Source: Lihuaxuella thermophila (GTDB lineage: Bacteria; Bacillota; Bacilli; Thermoactinomycetales; Thermoactinomycetaceae). From it: a stretch of 64,000 bases of DNA. Where the stretch lies: assembly GCF_900110165.1 (NCBI RefSeq), contig NZ_FOCQ01000003.1, forward strand, positions 186,001 through 250,000, given 5' to 3'. Position numbers and translations under genes: made by a program. Below the pieces are notes generated by a model, which saw only the letters and a list, made by a program, of their open reading frames with translations, did no database searches and was not told where the DNA came from. This document shows, piece after piece, positions 34,716-45,692 of this stretch (the first letter of the stretch is position 1; the number at the start of each line of letters is the position of its first letter).

Positions 34716-35900
34716 TCAGATCACACCCAATTCTCTTCCCGCCTCCGAGATGACCTCGACGGCCTTCGCCAAATCTTCTTCCGTATGGTTGGCCATAAGG
34801 GAAAAACGCAGGCGGGCCTTTCCTTCCGGTACAGTCGGAGGGCGGATGGCAACCGCCAGAATTCCCCGTTCCGAGAGAAACCGGCTGAATGCCAAAGCAG
34901 AGCCGCTCCCGCCGATGACAACAGGCACAATGTGCGTCGTAGACCCGGCCAGATCAAATCCCCGCTTCAGGAGCTGGTCCCGGAACCATCCGCTTTGATC
35001 CCGCAGCCGGCGGCGCAACTCTTGTCCGTTTTTCACCAATGTTAGCGCCGCGCGAATTCCCCCGGTGACGGCCGGCGGCAAGCCTGTCGTATAGATGAAA
35101 CTGCGGCATTTGTGCACCAGGAAACGAATCCAGTCTTTTTTTCCGGCTACATACGCCCCGTACACGCCAAACGCCTTGCTGAATGTGCCCATGGTGAGAT
35201 CGATGCGGTCCTGCAAGCCCAACTGGTGGGGATAGCCTTCTCCGTTCGGGCCGAACACGCCCGATCCATGGGCATCATCCACCATCAAGGCCGCTTCATA
35301 TTTTTCCTTCAACTGAACCAGCCCTGCAAGCGGAGCCGTATCCCCATCCATGCTGAAAATCGTGTCGGTCACAATCCATTTTCGTTTATACCCTTTCGCG
35401 TCAGCATCCTTGAGCATCTTTTCCAGGTGATCCAGATCCCGGTGGCGAAAGCGGTAATGTTTCGCCCCGCTTAAACGGATGCCGTCCACAATGCTGGCAT
35501 GATTCAGCTGATCGCTAAATACGGCATCGCTTTTACTCAGGAAAGCCGACAACACACCTACATTGGCCATATATCCGCTTCCGAACACCAGAGCAGCCTC
35601 CGTCCCCTTAAAACGGGCGATTTCCTCTTCCAACCGCTCCATCTCCGGGTCGTGCCCCAAAATCAGGCGGGAAGCGGTAGCACCTGCTCCCCGCCCGGCC
35701 GCCTGTTGCATCGCTTTGACCAGTTCCGGATGTCCGGCCAAGCCCAGATAATTGTTGGAAGAAAAATTAATCATTTGCTCTCCCTGACGGATACACACCG
35801 GTTGAACCGCACGTTCGACGGGGATCAGCTCCCGCTTCAGATCGAGGGAAGCCAGACGGGCTAATTCCTGTTGAATGAATGAATCCCAGCTCCGGCTCAT
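34716..35900 (-). CDS. bioF: 8-amino-7-oxononanoate synthase
   Basis: PLP-dependent condensation of pimeloyl-ACP (or -CoA) with alanine; about 394 residues. Motifs are NNYLGLAGHPELVKA, VDDAHGSGVFGPNG and the PLP Lys in MGTFSKAFGVYG. The start ATG at 35900 overlaps the bioB stop (ATGA). A GTG three codons upstream is possible. Confidence 0.95.
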   Translation of the reverse strand: MSRSWDSFIQQELARLASLDLKRELIPVERAVQPVCIRQGEQMINFSSNNYLGLAGHPELVKAMQQAAGRGAGATASRLILGHDPEMERLEEEIARFKGTEAALVFGSGYMANVGVLSAFLSKSDAVFSDQLNHASIVDGIRLSGAKHYRFRHRDLDHLEKMLKDADAKGYKRKWIVTDTIFSMDGDTAPLAGLVQLKEKYEAALMVDDAHGSGVFGPNGEGYPHQLGLQDRIDLTMGTFSKAFGVYGAYVAGKKDWIRFLVHKCRSFIYTTGLPPAVTGGIRAALTLVKNGQELRRRLRDQSGWFRDQLLKRGFDLAGSTTHIVPVVIGGSGSALAFSRFLSERGILAVAIRPPTVPEGKARLRFSLMANHTEEDLAKAVEVISEAGRELGVI

Positions 35901-36904
35901 AAGGCGCACTCTTCGATCTCAAAGCCCAGGTCTTCAATCATCTGGTGGTCAAGACTGGCCGCCTGTCCCTCCGTGGTGAGGTAATCCCCCACAAAAATCG
36001 CGTTGGCGGGATAAAGGGAGAGCGGTTGCAAATGGCGCAAGTTGACTTCTCTTCCCCCGGAGACGCGAATCTCTTTGGCCGGGCAGATAAAGCGGAACAA
36101 AGCCAATACTTTCAGGCAGTAGCGAGGGTCCAAATCGCGCCTGTGCTCAAGCGGTGTTCCCGGAATGGGATTTAAAAAGTTGACCGGGATGGAGTCGGCA
36201 TCCAGTTCACGCAGGGAATAGGCGATGTCCACCACCTGCTCATGGGTTTCACCCATGCCGATAATGCAGCCGGAGCAAGGGGACATCCCCGCTTCTTTGA
36301 CCGATTTTACCGTTTGAACCCGTTGATCATACGTATGGGTGGTCGTAATGTTGGCATAGTGATCGGCACTGGTATTCAGATTGTGGTTATACCGTTCCAC
36401 ACCGGCTTCTTTCAGCCGTTTCGCCTGATCTTCCCGCAAAATTCCCAGGCAGGCGCAAATTTTCAGCTTCATGTCCCGTTTGATCTCTTTGACCGCCTCC
36501 ACCACTTCATCCAGTTCTTTGTCTGTCGGGCCGCGTCCGCTGGCCACGATACAGTATGTGCCCGCTTTCCTGGCAAGCGCCTCTTTGGCTCCTTGGACCA
36601 GCACCTCTTTTTTCAGCAGGGTATACTTCTCAATCGGCGCGGTGGACACGATCGACTGGGAACAGTAGCCGCAATCTTCCGGGCAATAGCCGCTTTTCGC
36701 ATTGATGATCATGTTCAGCTTCACTTTTTTCCCGAAATAATGGCGCCGAACGCGAAAGGCGGCGTGAAGAAGGGGAAGCAATTCTTCATCAGGGGCAGTG
36801 AGGACGGACAACCCCTCTTCCATCGTTAAACATTCACCCGCGAGCGCTTTGTCCGCATATGTCTCCCAGCGCGACTCTTGAGTGACAACGCTTTGTTCCG
36901 TCAT
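35897..36904 (-). CDS. bioB: Biotin synthase
   Basis: Radical SAM enzyme inserting sulfur into dethiobiotin; 335 residues. The iron-sulfur motif GYCPEDCGYCSQS and the later GRGPTD, CACLG, YNHNLNTS and GIIGMGE-like CIIGMGET segments are present. It sits in the middle of the biotin operon, one base after the bioD stop. Confidence 0.97.
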   Translation of the reverse strand: MTEQSVVTQESRWETYADKALAGECLTMEEGLSVLTAPDEELLPLLHAAFRVRRHYFGKKVKLNMIINAKSGYCPEDCGYCSQSIVSTAPIEKYTLLKKEVLVQGAKEALARKAGTYCIVASGRGPTDKELDEVVEAVKEIKRDMKLKICACLGILREDQAKRLKEAGVERYNHNLNTSADHYANITTTHTYDQRVQTVKSVKEAGMSPCSGCIIGMGETHEQVVDIAYSLRELDADSIPVNFLNPIPGTPLEHRRDLDPRYCLKVLALFRFICPAKEIRVSGGREVNLRHLQPLSLYPANAIFVGDYLTTEGQAASLDHQMIEDLGFEIEECAL

Positions 36905-36905
36905 C

Positions 36906-38962
<2,057 letters not shown>

Positions 38963-38982
38963 ATCACCAACTCCTTCCCATA

Positions 38983-39011
38983 TGTAAACCGAAAATATAT
39001 ATAGGTTTACA
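38983..39011. promoter_or_regulatory. BirA-type biotin operator
   Basis: TGTAAACC (38983-38990), 13 bp, GGTTTACA (39004-39011). This 8-bp perfect inverted repeat resembles Bacillus BirA boxes and lies between the -10 element and the bioA start, where bound BirA would block transcription. Confidence 0.75.
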
Positions 39012-39023
39012 ATTAACGATTAG

Positions 39024-39052
39024 AGTATAGCATGAGATAAACATTTGAACAA
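39024..39052 (-). promoter_or_regulatory. Sigma-A-type promoter of the biotin operon
   Basis: Minus strand TTGTTC (plus 39047-39052), 17-bp spacer, TATACT (plus 39024-39029). Transcription would start just upstream of the BirA-type operator. Confidence 0.65.
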
Positions 39053-39058
39053 GGATTG

Positions 39059-39094
39059 AAAAAAACAGGCCGGCTATGGTAGCCGGTCTGTTTT
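39059..39094 (-). terminator. Terminator of pyruvate carboxylase
   Basis: CAGGCCGGCTA and TAGCCGGTCTG form an 11-bp stem with one mismatch; on the minus strand a long T-run follows. Confidence 0.85.
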
Positions 39095-39103
39095 CATCAG
39101 GAT

Positions 39104-42100
39104 CTATTCCAATTCCAGGAGCAGATCGCCCGCTTCGATCATGTCGCCCGCTTTGACGACCAGGGTTTTGATTCGGCCGTCAGCGGGGGCCTGGATGGTG
39201 GTTTCCATCTTCATCGCCTCCGTGACGAGCAGGTGCTCTCCTTTGTGTACCTTATCCCCTTCTTCCACCAGTACCTTCACCACTTTTCCGGGCATGGTGG
39301 CCCCGATGTGGTTCGGATTCTTCAGGTCCGCTTTGGGACGGGTGTTTTCCGAGACCTTGGCGGACTCGTCGCGTACCCGGATCTCACGCGGCTGGCCGTT
39401 TAATTCAAAGTAGATGGTGCGGGTTCCGTCAGGGTTCAGGTCACCGACAGCCATGAGCTTGATGATCAGCGTTTTTCCGCGTTCGATGCTGACCGCCGTC
39501 TCTTCGCCGGGCCGCAATCCGTAGAAGAAGACAGGTGTACTCAGCACGGACAGATCCCCGTATTCTTTTCTGGTTTGCTCATATTGCAGGAATACCTGCG
39601 GATACATGATATAAGAGAGCACGTCCAGCTCGCCGGGCTCCCGCCCGATTTTCTCTTCCAGTTCTTGTTTGATCTGTGAAAAATCAACCGGTTCAAGCAG
39701 TTCGCCCGGACGGGTGGTAAAACTCTCCCTTCCTTTTAGAATAATTTCCTGCAGCCGTTTCGGGAACCCGCCGGGTGGCTGGCCCAAATAGCCCTGGAAG
39801 AACTGAACGACGGAATCAGGAAAATCTATGCGTTCTCCTTTTTCATAGATATCCTGTTCGGTCAGGTTGTTCTGGACCATAAACAGGGCCATGTCCCCGA
39901 CAACCTTGGAAGATGGCGTTACTTTTACAATGTCTCCAAACATCTGGTTGACGGTGGCATACATCGTTTTGACTTCGTCCCAGCGGCCTCCGAGACCGAC
40001 GGCTTTCGCCTGCTGCTCGAGGTTGGTATACTGCCCGCCAGGCATCTCATGGAGATAAACATCTGTCGTGCTCGCCTTCATATCACTTTCAAAGCCACGG
40101 TAATAGTGACGGACATCTGCCCAGTAATCCGAAAGCTGATTATATTCCAGGAGGTTGAGTCCTGTATCGCGCCCGGTCCGTTCCAGCGCGGCGATCAGTG
40201 CATTCAGGCTGGGCTGGGAGGTGAGCCCGGACAGGGAACTCACGCAGGCATCCACGATATCGACACCCGCTTCCACGGCTTTGAGCAGCATGGCCACGCC
40301 ATTCCCCGAGGTATCGTGGGTATGCAGATGGATCGGGATTCCGATTTCCTGTTTGAGCGCGCGGATCAGTTCATAAGCGGCATAAGGTTTGAGCAGTCCC
40401 GCCATGTCTTTGATGGCGAGAATATGAGCTCCCGCTTTTTCCAGCTCTTTCGCCAGATTCACATAATAGCTCAGCGTGTATTTGGTTTTCGTCTCATCCA
40501 AAATATCCCCGGTGTAACAAATGGTCCCTTCCGCTATTTTCCCGGCTTCCCGCACCGCTTCGATCGCCACCTGCATGCCCGGCAGCCAGTTTAAGCTGTC
40601 GAAGACGCGGAACACATCAATCCCCTGCTCGGCGGAAGCCTTGACAAACGCTCGGATCACATTGTCGGGATAGTTGGTATAGCCGACGGCATTCGCGCCG
40701 CGTAATAGCATCTGGAACAAAATGTTGGGGATTTTTTCCCGTAACAGCTGCAGCCGTTCCCATGGAGATTCGTACAGGAAGCGCATGCTGGTATCAAAGG
40801 TGGCACCGCCCCACATCTCCAGTGAAAACAGTCCCGGGGCAAGCTTGCCTGTCGCTTCCGCAATCGCCACCATGTCATACGTGCGCACGCGCGTTGCGAA
40901 CAGGGACTGATGGGCATCACGGAAGGTGGTATCCGTGACCAGCACTTTCTTTTGTTCCTGGATCCACTTAATCAATCCATCCGGCCCTTCGCGATCAAGA
41001 ATTTGCTTCGTTCCCTCCGGATACGGCTGGGCGAAAGACGTCCTGGGTATTCTCGGAGGATCAAAATGAGGCTTTTTATCCTTGGCAAGGCCGGGATACC
41101 CGTTGACAATGGTGTTTCCGATGTAATTTAGCAGCTTGGTTCCGCGGTCCTTTCTTTCTTTAAAGGCGAACAGCTCCGGTTTGGTGTCGATAAAAGAGGT
41201 ATCGTAATTGCCGCTGAGAAAATCGGGATGTGTCACCACATTTTCCAAAAACGGCAGATTCGTTTTCACACCGCGAATCCGGAACTCCCGCAAGGTTCGG
41301 AGCATTTTTTTAGCGGCTTGTTCAAAAGTGACGCCAAACGTTGAGATTTTAACGAGCAAAGAATCATAATACGGGGTGATGACGGCCCCGGCATAGCCAT
41401 TGCCCGCATCCAGGCGCACCCCGAATCCGCCGCCGGAACGATAAGCGAGTAGCCGTCCCGTATCAGGGAAGAAGTCATTTTCCGGGTCTTCGGTGGTTAC
41501 CCGGCATTGAATCGCGTATCCGTTGGTTCGGACCTCCGCCTGTGAACCGATCGAAATTTCGGGATCGCTCAACGAATGACCTTCGGCAATGCGAATCTGG
41601 GCTTGTACAATATCAATGCCCGTGATTAACTCCGTGATGGTATGCTCCACCTGAATGCGCGGATTGACCTCAATGAAGTAATATTTTTGATCAGGCGTGA
41701 CCAGAAACTCCACGGTTCCCGCATTGGTATAACCGACGTTTTTCATCAGTTTTAACGCTGCCTGGCAAATTTCTTCCCGCAGCTTGCCGGAGAGAGAGAG
41801 ACTGGGGGCTACCTCGACCACTTTTTGGTGCCGGCGCTGCACGGAGCAATCGCGCTCATAAAGATGAACGATATTCCCATGCTCGTCACCGAGGATTTGC
41901 ACTTCGATATGCTTGGGATTTTCCAAATATCTCTCCAGGTACACCTTGGCGTTCCCAAAGGCTGAACGCGCTTCGGACCGGGCCCGGTCCAGCGCCTCTT
42001 TCAGCTCTTCCTGATTGCGGACAATCCGCATTCCCCGTCCGCCGCCGCCGGAAACTCCTTTAATGATGATCGGGTACCCGTGTTGCTTGCCAAACAGCAA

Positions 42101-42547
42101 GGCATCCTGCAGGGATTCAATCGGCTCAGCCGTCCCCGGAATCACCGGAATGCCGGCTTGAATCGCCATGTTGCGCGCTTCTACCTTGTCACCGAATTTC
42201 TCGATCAACTCCGGGGAAGGGCCGATAAAAATAATCCCTTCTTCCTGACAGCGCTTGGCAAATTCTGCGTTTTCAGCCAGAAAGCCATACCCGGGATGGA
42301 TGGCGTCCACATCGTTGCGCTTGGCAATGTCGATAATACTTTCAATATCCAGATACGCTTCGATGGGACCTTTGCCCGCCCCCACCAGATAAGATTCATC
42401 GGCTTTGAACCGGTGCAATGAGACATTATCCTGTTCGGAATAAATAGCGATCGTCCGAATTCCCAACTCGGTAGCAGCGCGGAAAATCCGGATCGCGATT
42501 TCCCCGCGGTTGGCAACCAACAAACGATTAATCTTTCTGAGTTTCAA
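39104..42547 (-). CDS. pyc: Pyruvate carboxylase
   Basis: Biotin-dependent carboxylation of pyruvate to oxaloacetate (anaplerosis); 1147 residues, the normal single-chain length. Domains in order are biotin carboxylase/ATP-grasp (1-450, GVSGGGGRGMR, EVNPRIQVEHT), carboxyltransferase (about 530-800, TFRDAHQSLFATRVR), allosteric linker and biotinyl domain with the biotinylated Lys in TEAMKMET near the C-terminus. Its location next to the biotin operon fits, as it is a main biotin client. It is transcribed alone. Confidence 0.97.
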   Translation of the reverse strand: MKLRKINRLLVANRGEIAIRIFRAATELGIRTIAIYSEQDNVSLHRFKADESYLVGAGKGPIEAYLDIESIIDIAKRNDVDAIHPGYGFLAENAEFAKRCQEEGIIFIGPSPELIEKFGDKVEARNMAIQAGIPVIPGTAEPIESLQDALLFGKQHGYPIIIKGVSGGGGRGMRIVRNQEELKEALDRARSEARSAFGNAKVYLERYLENPKHIEVQILGDEHGNIVHLYERDCSVQRRHQKVVEVAPSLSLSGKLREEICQAALKLMKNVGYTNAGTVEFLVTPDQKYYFIEVNPRIQVEHTITELITGIDIVQAQIRIAEGHSLSDPEISIGSQAEVRTNGYAIQCRVTTEDPENDFFPDTGRLLAYRSGGGFGVRLDAGNGYAGAVITPYYDSLLVKISTFGVTFEQAAKKMLRTLREFRIRGVKTNLPFLENVVTHPDFLSGNYDTSFIDTKPELFAFKERKDRGTKLLNYIGNTIVNGYPGLAKDKKPHFDPPRIPRTSFAQPYPEGTKQILDREGPDGLIKWIQEQKKVLVTDTTFRDAHQSLFATRVRTYDMVAIAEATGKLAPGLFSLEMWGGATFDTSMRFLYESPWERLQLLREKIPNILFQMLLRGANAVGYTNYPDNVIRAFVKASAEQGIDVFRVFDSLNWLPGMQVAIEAVREAGKIAEGTICYTGDILDETKTKYTLSYYVNLAKELEKAGAHILAIKDMAGLLKPYAAYELIRALKQEIGIPIHLHTHDTSGNGVAMLLKAVEAGVDIVDACVSSLSGLTSQPSLNALIAALERTGRDTGLNLLEYNQLSDYWADVRHYYRGFESDMKASTTDVYLHEMPGGQYTNLEQQAKAVGLGGRWDEVKTMYATVNQMFGDIVKVTPSSKVVGDMALFMVQNNLTEQDIYEKGERIDFPDSVVQFFQGYLGQPPGGFPKRLQEIILKGRESFTTRPGELLEPVDFSQIKQELEEKIGREPGELDVLSYIMYPQVFLQYEQTRKEYGDLSVLSTPVFFYGLRPGEETAVSIERGKTLIIKLMAVGDLNPDGTRTIYFELNGQPREIRVRDESAKVSENTRPKADLKNPNHIGATMPGKVVKVLVEEGDKVHKGEHLLVTEAMKMETTIQAPADGRIKTLVVKAGDMIEAGDLLLELE

Positions 42548-42677
42548 CTTGTCTCCCCCTCCTTGGCATCATTTTTTAACGGAAAAGTGGTTAAACACCG
42601 CTTCACAACCGGAAACCGTTTTTTCAGCCAGATCCGGCATCAATCGGGAAAAAACATTAGCCTTCCCTATGTAACCA

Positions 42678-43598
42678 TTACAGGTGCTCCATGATGATCC
42701 GGTGAACTTCCCGGGAAGTTTTAACCGAATCCACGAGCTCATTGTCCACAAATACATCGAGAAGGATTTGTCCGTCTTCCCCTTTGCGGCCGACCACTTC
42801 GATCACCACATTTTTATTGTCATAGATGCCCCATTTCCAGTCATGTTCAAAGAACTCAAACGGATACACTTCCCAGGAACCGACCGGTTTGTTGTTGACC
42901 ATTTGAATATAAGGGGCATTCTGGTCTCCGCTGGCCTCAAAGTATCCTTTATTGACCTGTACCCAGCCATTCTCGGTCTTTTCCCAGTTCTTCTGGTAAT
43001 ACTTGCCCTCAATCACTTCATAACCGTACAGCTCTTCATCGGTGAAGAAATCGGCCGGGAAACAGCGGTATTTTCCGGTTTTCGGATCTTTGATCAGCTT
43101 CGCCGGTTCGCCTTCAGCCAATCCCCTTCTGCGGATCTTGTCCAACTCCGCCTGACGGCAAGCCTCTTCCAACGCTTTCAGGACAAACTCATTTCTTTTC
43201 ATTTTCTTCTCCCGGGCCGCTTCTTCCAATCGCTGCGACAGATCCGGCGGCAAAGCTGTGACCAGATATTTTTCCGGATTCATCCGCCAGCGCTCCAACC
43301 ATGCGTCTTCTTCCCAATCCTCTTCCAAATCAATACGGACAGCAGAAGCAGACTCCCAGCTACTTCCTAAAGATTCGCTATTAAATTTATTTTCATTATG
43401 CGGCTCAAGCACCGTACTGTTGACCGGATTGGACACGACCGCCTGCGCCGGGAAGAACTCAACCGTGTTTTGCTCCTCCAAAACCTCCCACTGCTCATTC
43501 TCCAACTCTTGCTCCATCACGTACTCCTCTTCCTCTTCCGCGGTGTGCTGAAATTCCAGCTCGTCCGCCGAATGGTTAAAATTGTTCTTGGTACTCAT
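42678..43598 (-). CDS. Acidic protein with a ribbon-helix-helix-like segment
   Basis: 306 residues, no recognised full-length family. Residues 1-105 are very acidic and low in complexity (EEEEEYVMEQELENEQ). Residues 111-150 (LVTALPPDLSQRLEEAARE, then NEFVLKALEEAC) look like a CopG/Arc ribbon-helix-helix DNA-binding domain. Residues 160-306 are rich in aromatic residues (KYRCFPADFF, WEVYPFEFFEHDWKWGIY) and may form a beta-rich domain. It is transcribed towards pyc with a 130-bp gap. A regulator with an acidic mimic domain is possible, but the function is unknown. Confidence 0.75.
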   Translation of the reverse strand: MSTKNNFNHSADELEFQHTAEEEEEYVMEQELENEQWEVLEEQNTVEFFPAQAVVSNPVNSTVLEPHNENKFNSESLGSSWESASAVRIDLEEDWEEDAWLERWRMNPEKYLVTALPPDLSQRLEEAAREKKMKRNEFVLKALEEACRQAELDKIRRRGLAEGEPAKLIKDPKTGKYRCFPADFFTDEELYGYEVIEGKYYQKNWEKTENGWVQVNKGYFEASGDQNAPYIQMVNNKPVGSWEVYPFEFFEHDWKWGIYDNKNVVIEVVGRKGEDGQILLDVFVDNELVDSVKTSREVHRIIMEHL

Positions 43599-43901
43599 CC
43601 CTTCACATCCCTTCGCCTGTACATCTCTTTTACGTTAATCTTACTTCAAGTCACCTTTTCTTCCAATCGCAAATTGATATGGGTTCATTTTGGAAAAGCC
43701 GGGTCAATGATCTCGGCTTCCTGTATCGGATCGAAGCAAAAGTCATGCACATAACACAGGTTTAATGAGAGTACTGGAAAGCAAGGTTTCATAGAGAGAG
43801 CATCGCAAAAGAAAAGCGTGAAGATAAACGGGAGAAGGAAAAAACAGGTACCCTCCAACGTAAACGGGCAAAGATCGGACTTTTAAACACCCACACAACA
43901 C
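43599..43901. other. Gene-free interval
   Basis: About 300 bp between the acidic protein and the carboxypeptidase terminator. I see no credible gene, repeat or regulatory palindrome; short open frames lack ribosome-binding sites. Confidence 0.5.
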
Positions 43902-43940
43902 AAAAAGGGATTGAGATCATCCCATGATGTCTCAATCCCC
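43902..43940 (-). terminator. Terminator of the M32 carboxypeptidase gene
   Basis: GGGATTGAGA and TCTCAATCCC form a 10-bp perfect stem; on the minus strand TTTTTG follows. Confidence 0.85.
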
Positions 43941-43965
43941 GTATTCTTCTCTCTCGTTTTATTGA

Positions 43966-45477
43966 TTAAGTTAAATACAATTCACTGTATTTCTTACGCA
44001 AATACCGGATGTAAGGTTCAATGGTCAGAGTGGAGCCGGTGGCCCGTTGCACGAGTTCTTCCGATGTAAATTTGCTTCCGTGACGATAGATGTTTTCCTT
44101 CAGCCATCCGTGCAGGGTTCCGAACTCCCCTTGCTCGATTTGTTCCGGGATTTCAGGATGGGCTTTTAACGCAGCTTCATAGAACTGGCAGCTCAAAATA
44201 TTGCCAAGGGTGTAACCCTGGAACACGCCGCCGATGTAGTCCATAAACCAGTGGATATCTTGCAACACTCCGTTTTTGTCATCGGGGGAAGAGATGCCCA
44301 GATCGGACTGGTAGCGGCTGCGCCAGGCATCCGGCAGGTCCTTCACAGCCAGGTTTCCTTCCAGCATGGCCAGTTCCAGATCAAAACGGATGATCACATG
44401 CAGGTTGTACGTCAGCTCATCCGCTTCGGTCCGAATCAGGGAGCGCTGCACCCGGTTGATGGCGCGGTAAAACTCGTCCAGTGTCACATTGCCCAGCTGG
44501 GACGGAAACATTTCTTTGAGCTGGGGGAAGAAATGGTTCCAGAAACCGCGGCTCCGGCCGACAATGTTTTCCCACAGGCGGGACTGGCTTTCGTGGACGG
44601 CGGACGAGGTTCCTCCGTGAAGCGGTGTTCCTTCCAGAGAAGGATCGATGCCCAATTCATAGAGAGCATGCCCTGTTTCATGAATGGTGCTGAAGAGTGC
44701 CTCCCCCAAATCATTTTCCTTGACACGGGTGGTAATGCGGACATCACCGTGCGCAAACTTGGTCATAAACGGATGGGGAGCCAAATCCTGGCGGGCACGG
44801 GTAAAGTCCAAGCCCAGTTTCCTGCTCACGTTCATCCCGAATTCAAGCTGCTTGTCTTTGGGATAATGCTGGAGCAAACAAGAATCATCAACAGACGGGC
44901 GGGAAGTCACCTCTTCCACCAACGGGACCAACTGCTTTCTCAGCTCGGAGAACAAGGATTGAATGGCTGACGCTTTCATCCCGTAATCCATCCGGTCGAT
45001 GAGCGGATCGGCGATATGTTCATATCCGGGGAAATATCCGGCATACTCACGGCTGAATTCCAGTGTTTTTTCCAGCAGCGGGGCTACTTTGGCAAAATCA
45101 TCCTCCGCTCTGGCTTCCACCCATGCCTGATAGACCTGGGCGGTATGGTTGTAAAAGTTGGCGATGAAATCCGACGGGACACGCACCGCTTGTTCGTATT
45201 CACGGCGGGTCACGCGAATCAGGCTGGCCTCATCCGACTCATAAGGCAAGCTTTTCTCATAAGAAGAGAGGTCTTCCAAGAGTTGCCCCAGGGCCGGATC
45301 GGTCAGCTTTTCATGGGCTACCCGCCCCAGTGTGGACATCTGCCTCCCCCTTGCTTCCGTTCCCGCCGGAGGCATATACGTATTCTGATCCCAGCTCAGC
45401 ACGGACAAAGCGGAGTGAATATCATAAATTTCACGCAAACGCTTCTTTAATTCTTGCATTTTTTCTTCCATATCCAT
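43966..45477 (-). CDS. Carboxypeptidase M32 (Taq family)
   Basis: Cytosolic metallocarboxypeptidase of 503 residues, the usual size. The zinc motif HETGH is near residue 265, followed by HESQSR, with its Glu metal ligand. DPLIDRMDYGM and YNLHVIIRF-type segments are family hallmarks. It appears monocistronic. Confidence 0.95.
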   Translation of the reverse strand: MDMEEKMQELKKRLREIYDIHSALSVLSWDQNTYMPPAGTEARGRQMSTLGRVAHEKLTDPALGQLLEDLSSYEKSLPYESDEASLIRVTRREYEQAVRVPSDFIANFYNHTAQVYQAWVEARAEDDFAKVAPLLEKTLEFSREYAGYFPGYEHIADPLIDRMDYGMKASAIQSLFSELRKQLVPLVEEVTSRPSVDDSCLLQHYPKDKQLEFGMNVSRKLGLDFTRARQDLAPHPFMTKFAHGDVRITTRVKENDLGEALFSTIHETGHALYELGIDPSLEGTPLHGGTSSAVHESQSRLWENIVGRSRGFWNHFFPQLKEMFPSQLGNVTLDEFYRAINRVQRSLIRTEADELTYNLHVIIRFDLELAMLEGNLAVKDLPDAWRSRYQSDLGISSPDDKNGVLQDIHWFMDYIGGVFQGYTLGNILSCQFYEAALKAHPEIPEQIEQGEFGTLHGWLKENIYRHGSKFTSEELVQRATGSTLTIEPYIRYLRKKYSELYLT

Positions 45478-45692
45478 AAACCTCCCTCAGTTTATTCAAA
45501 TATATTACCAGCCACTTCCTGCCTTCCTATTTCATCATGCTCGTGTAACAATTCTTCACGATCCCCTCTCTTTCCTTCGCGTTTAGAAATAATTCAAGCC
45601 CGGTTCCTATGATTTACATTCCCAATCAGTGTGCAAACTGTGTATGATAGAAAGGAAGATTTTATAACATCAGCGTAGGTTGGGGAGCAGTG

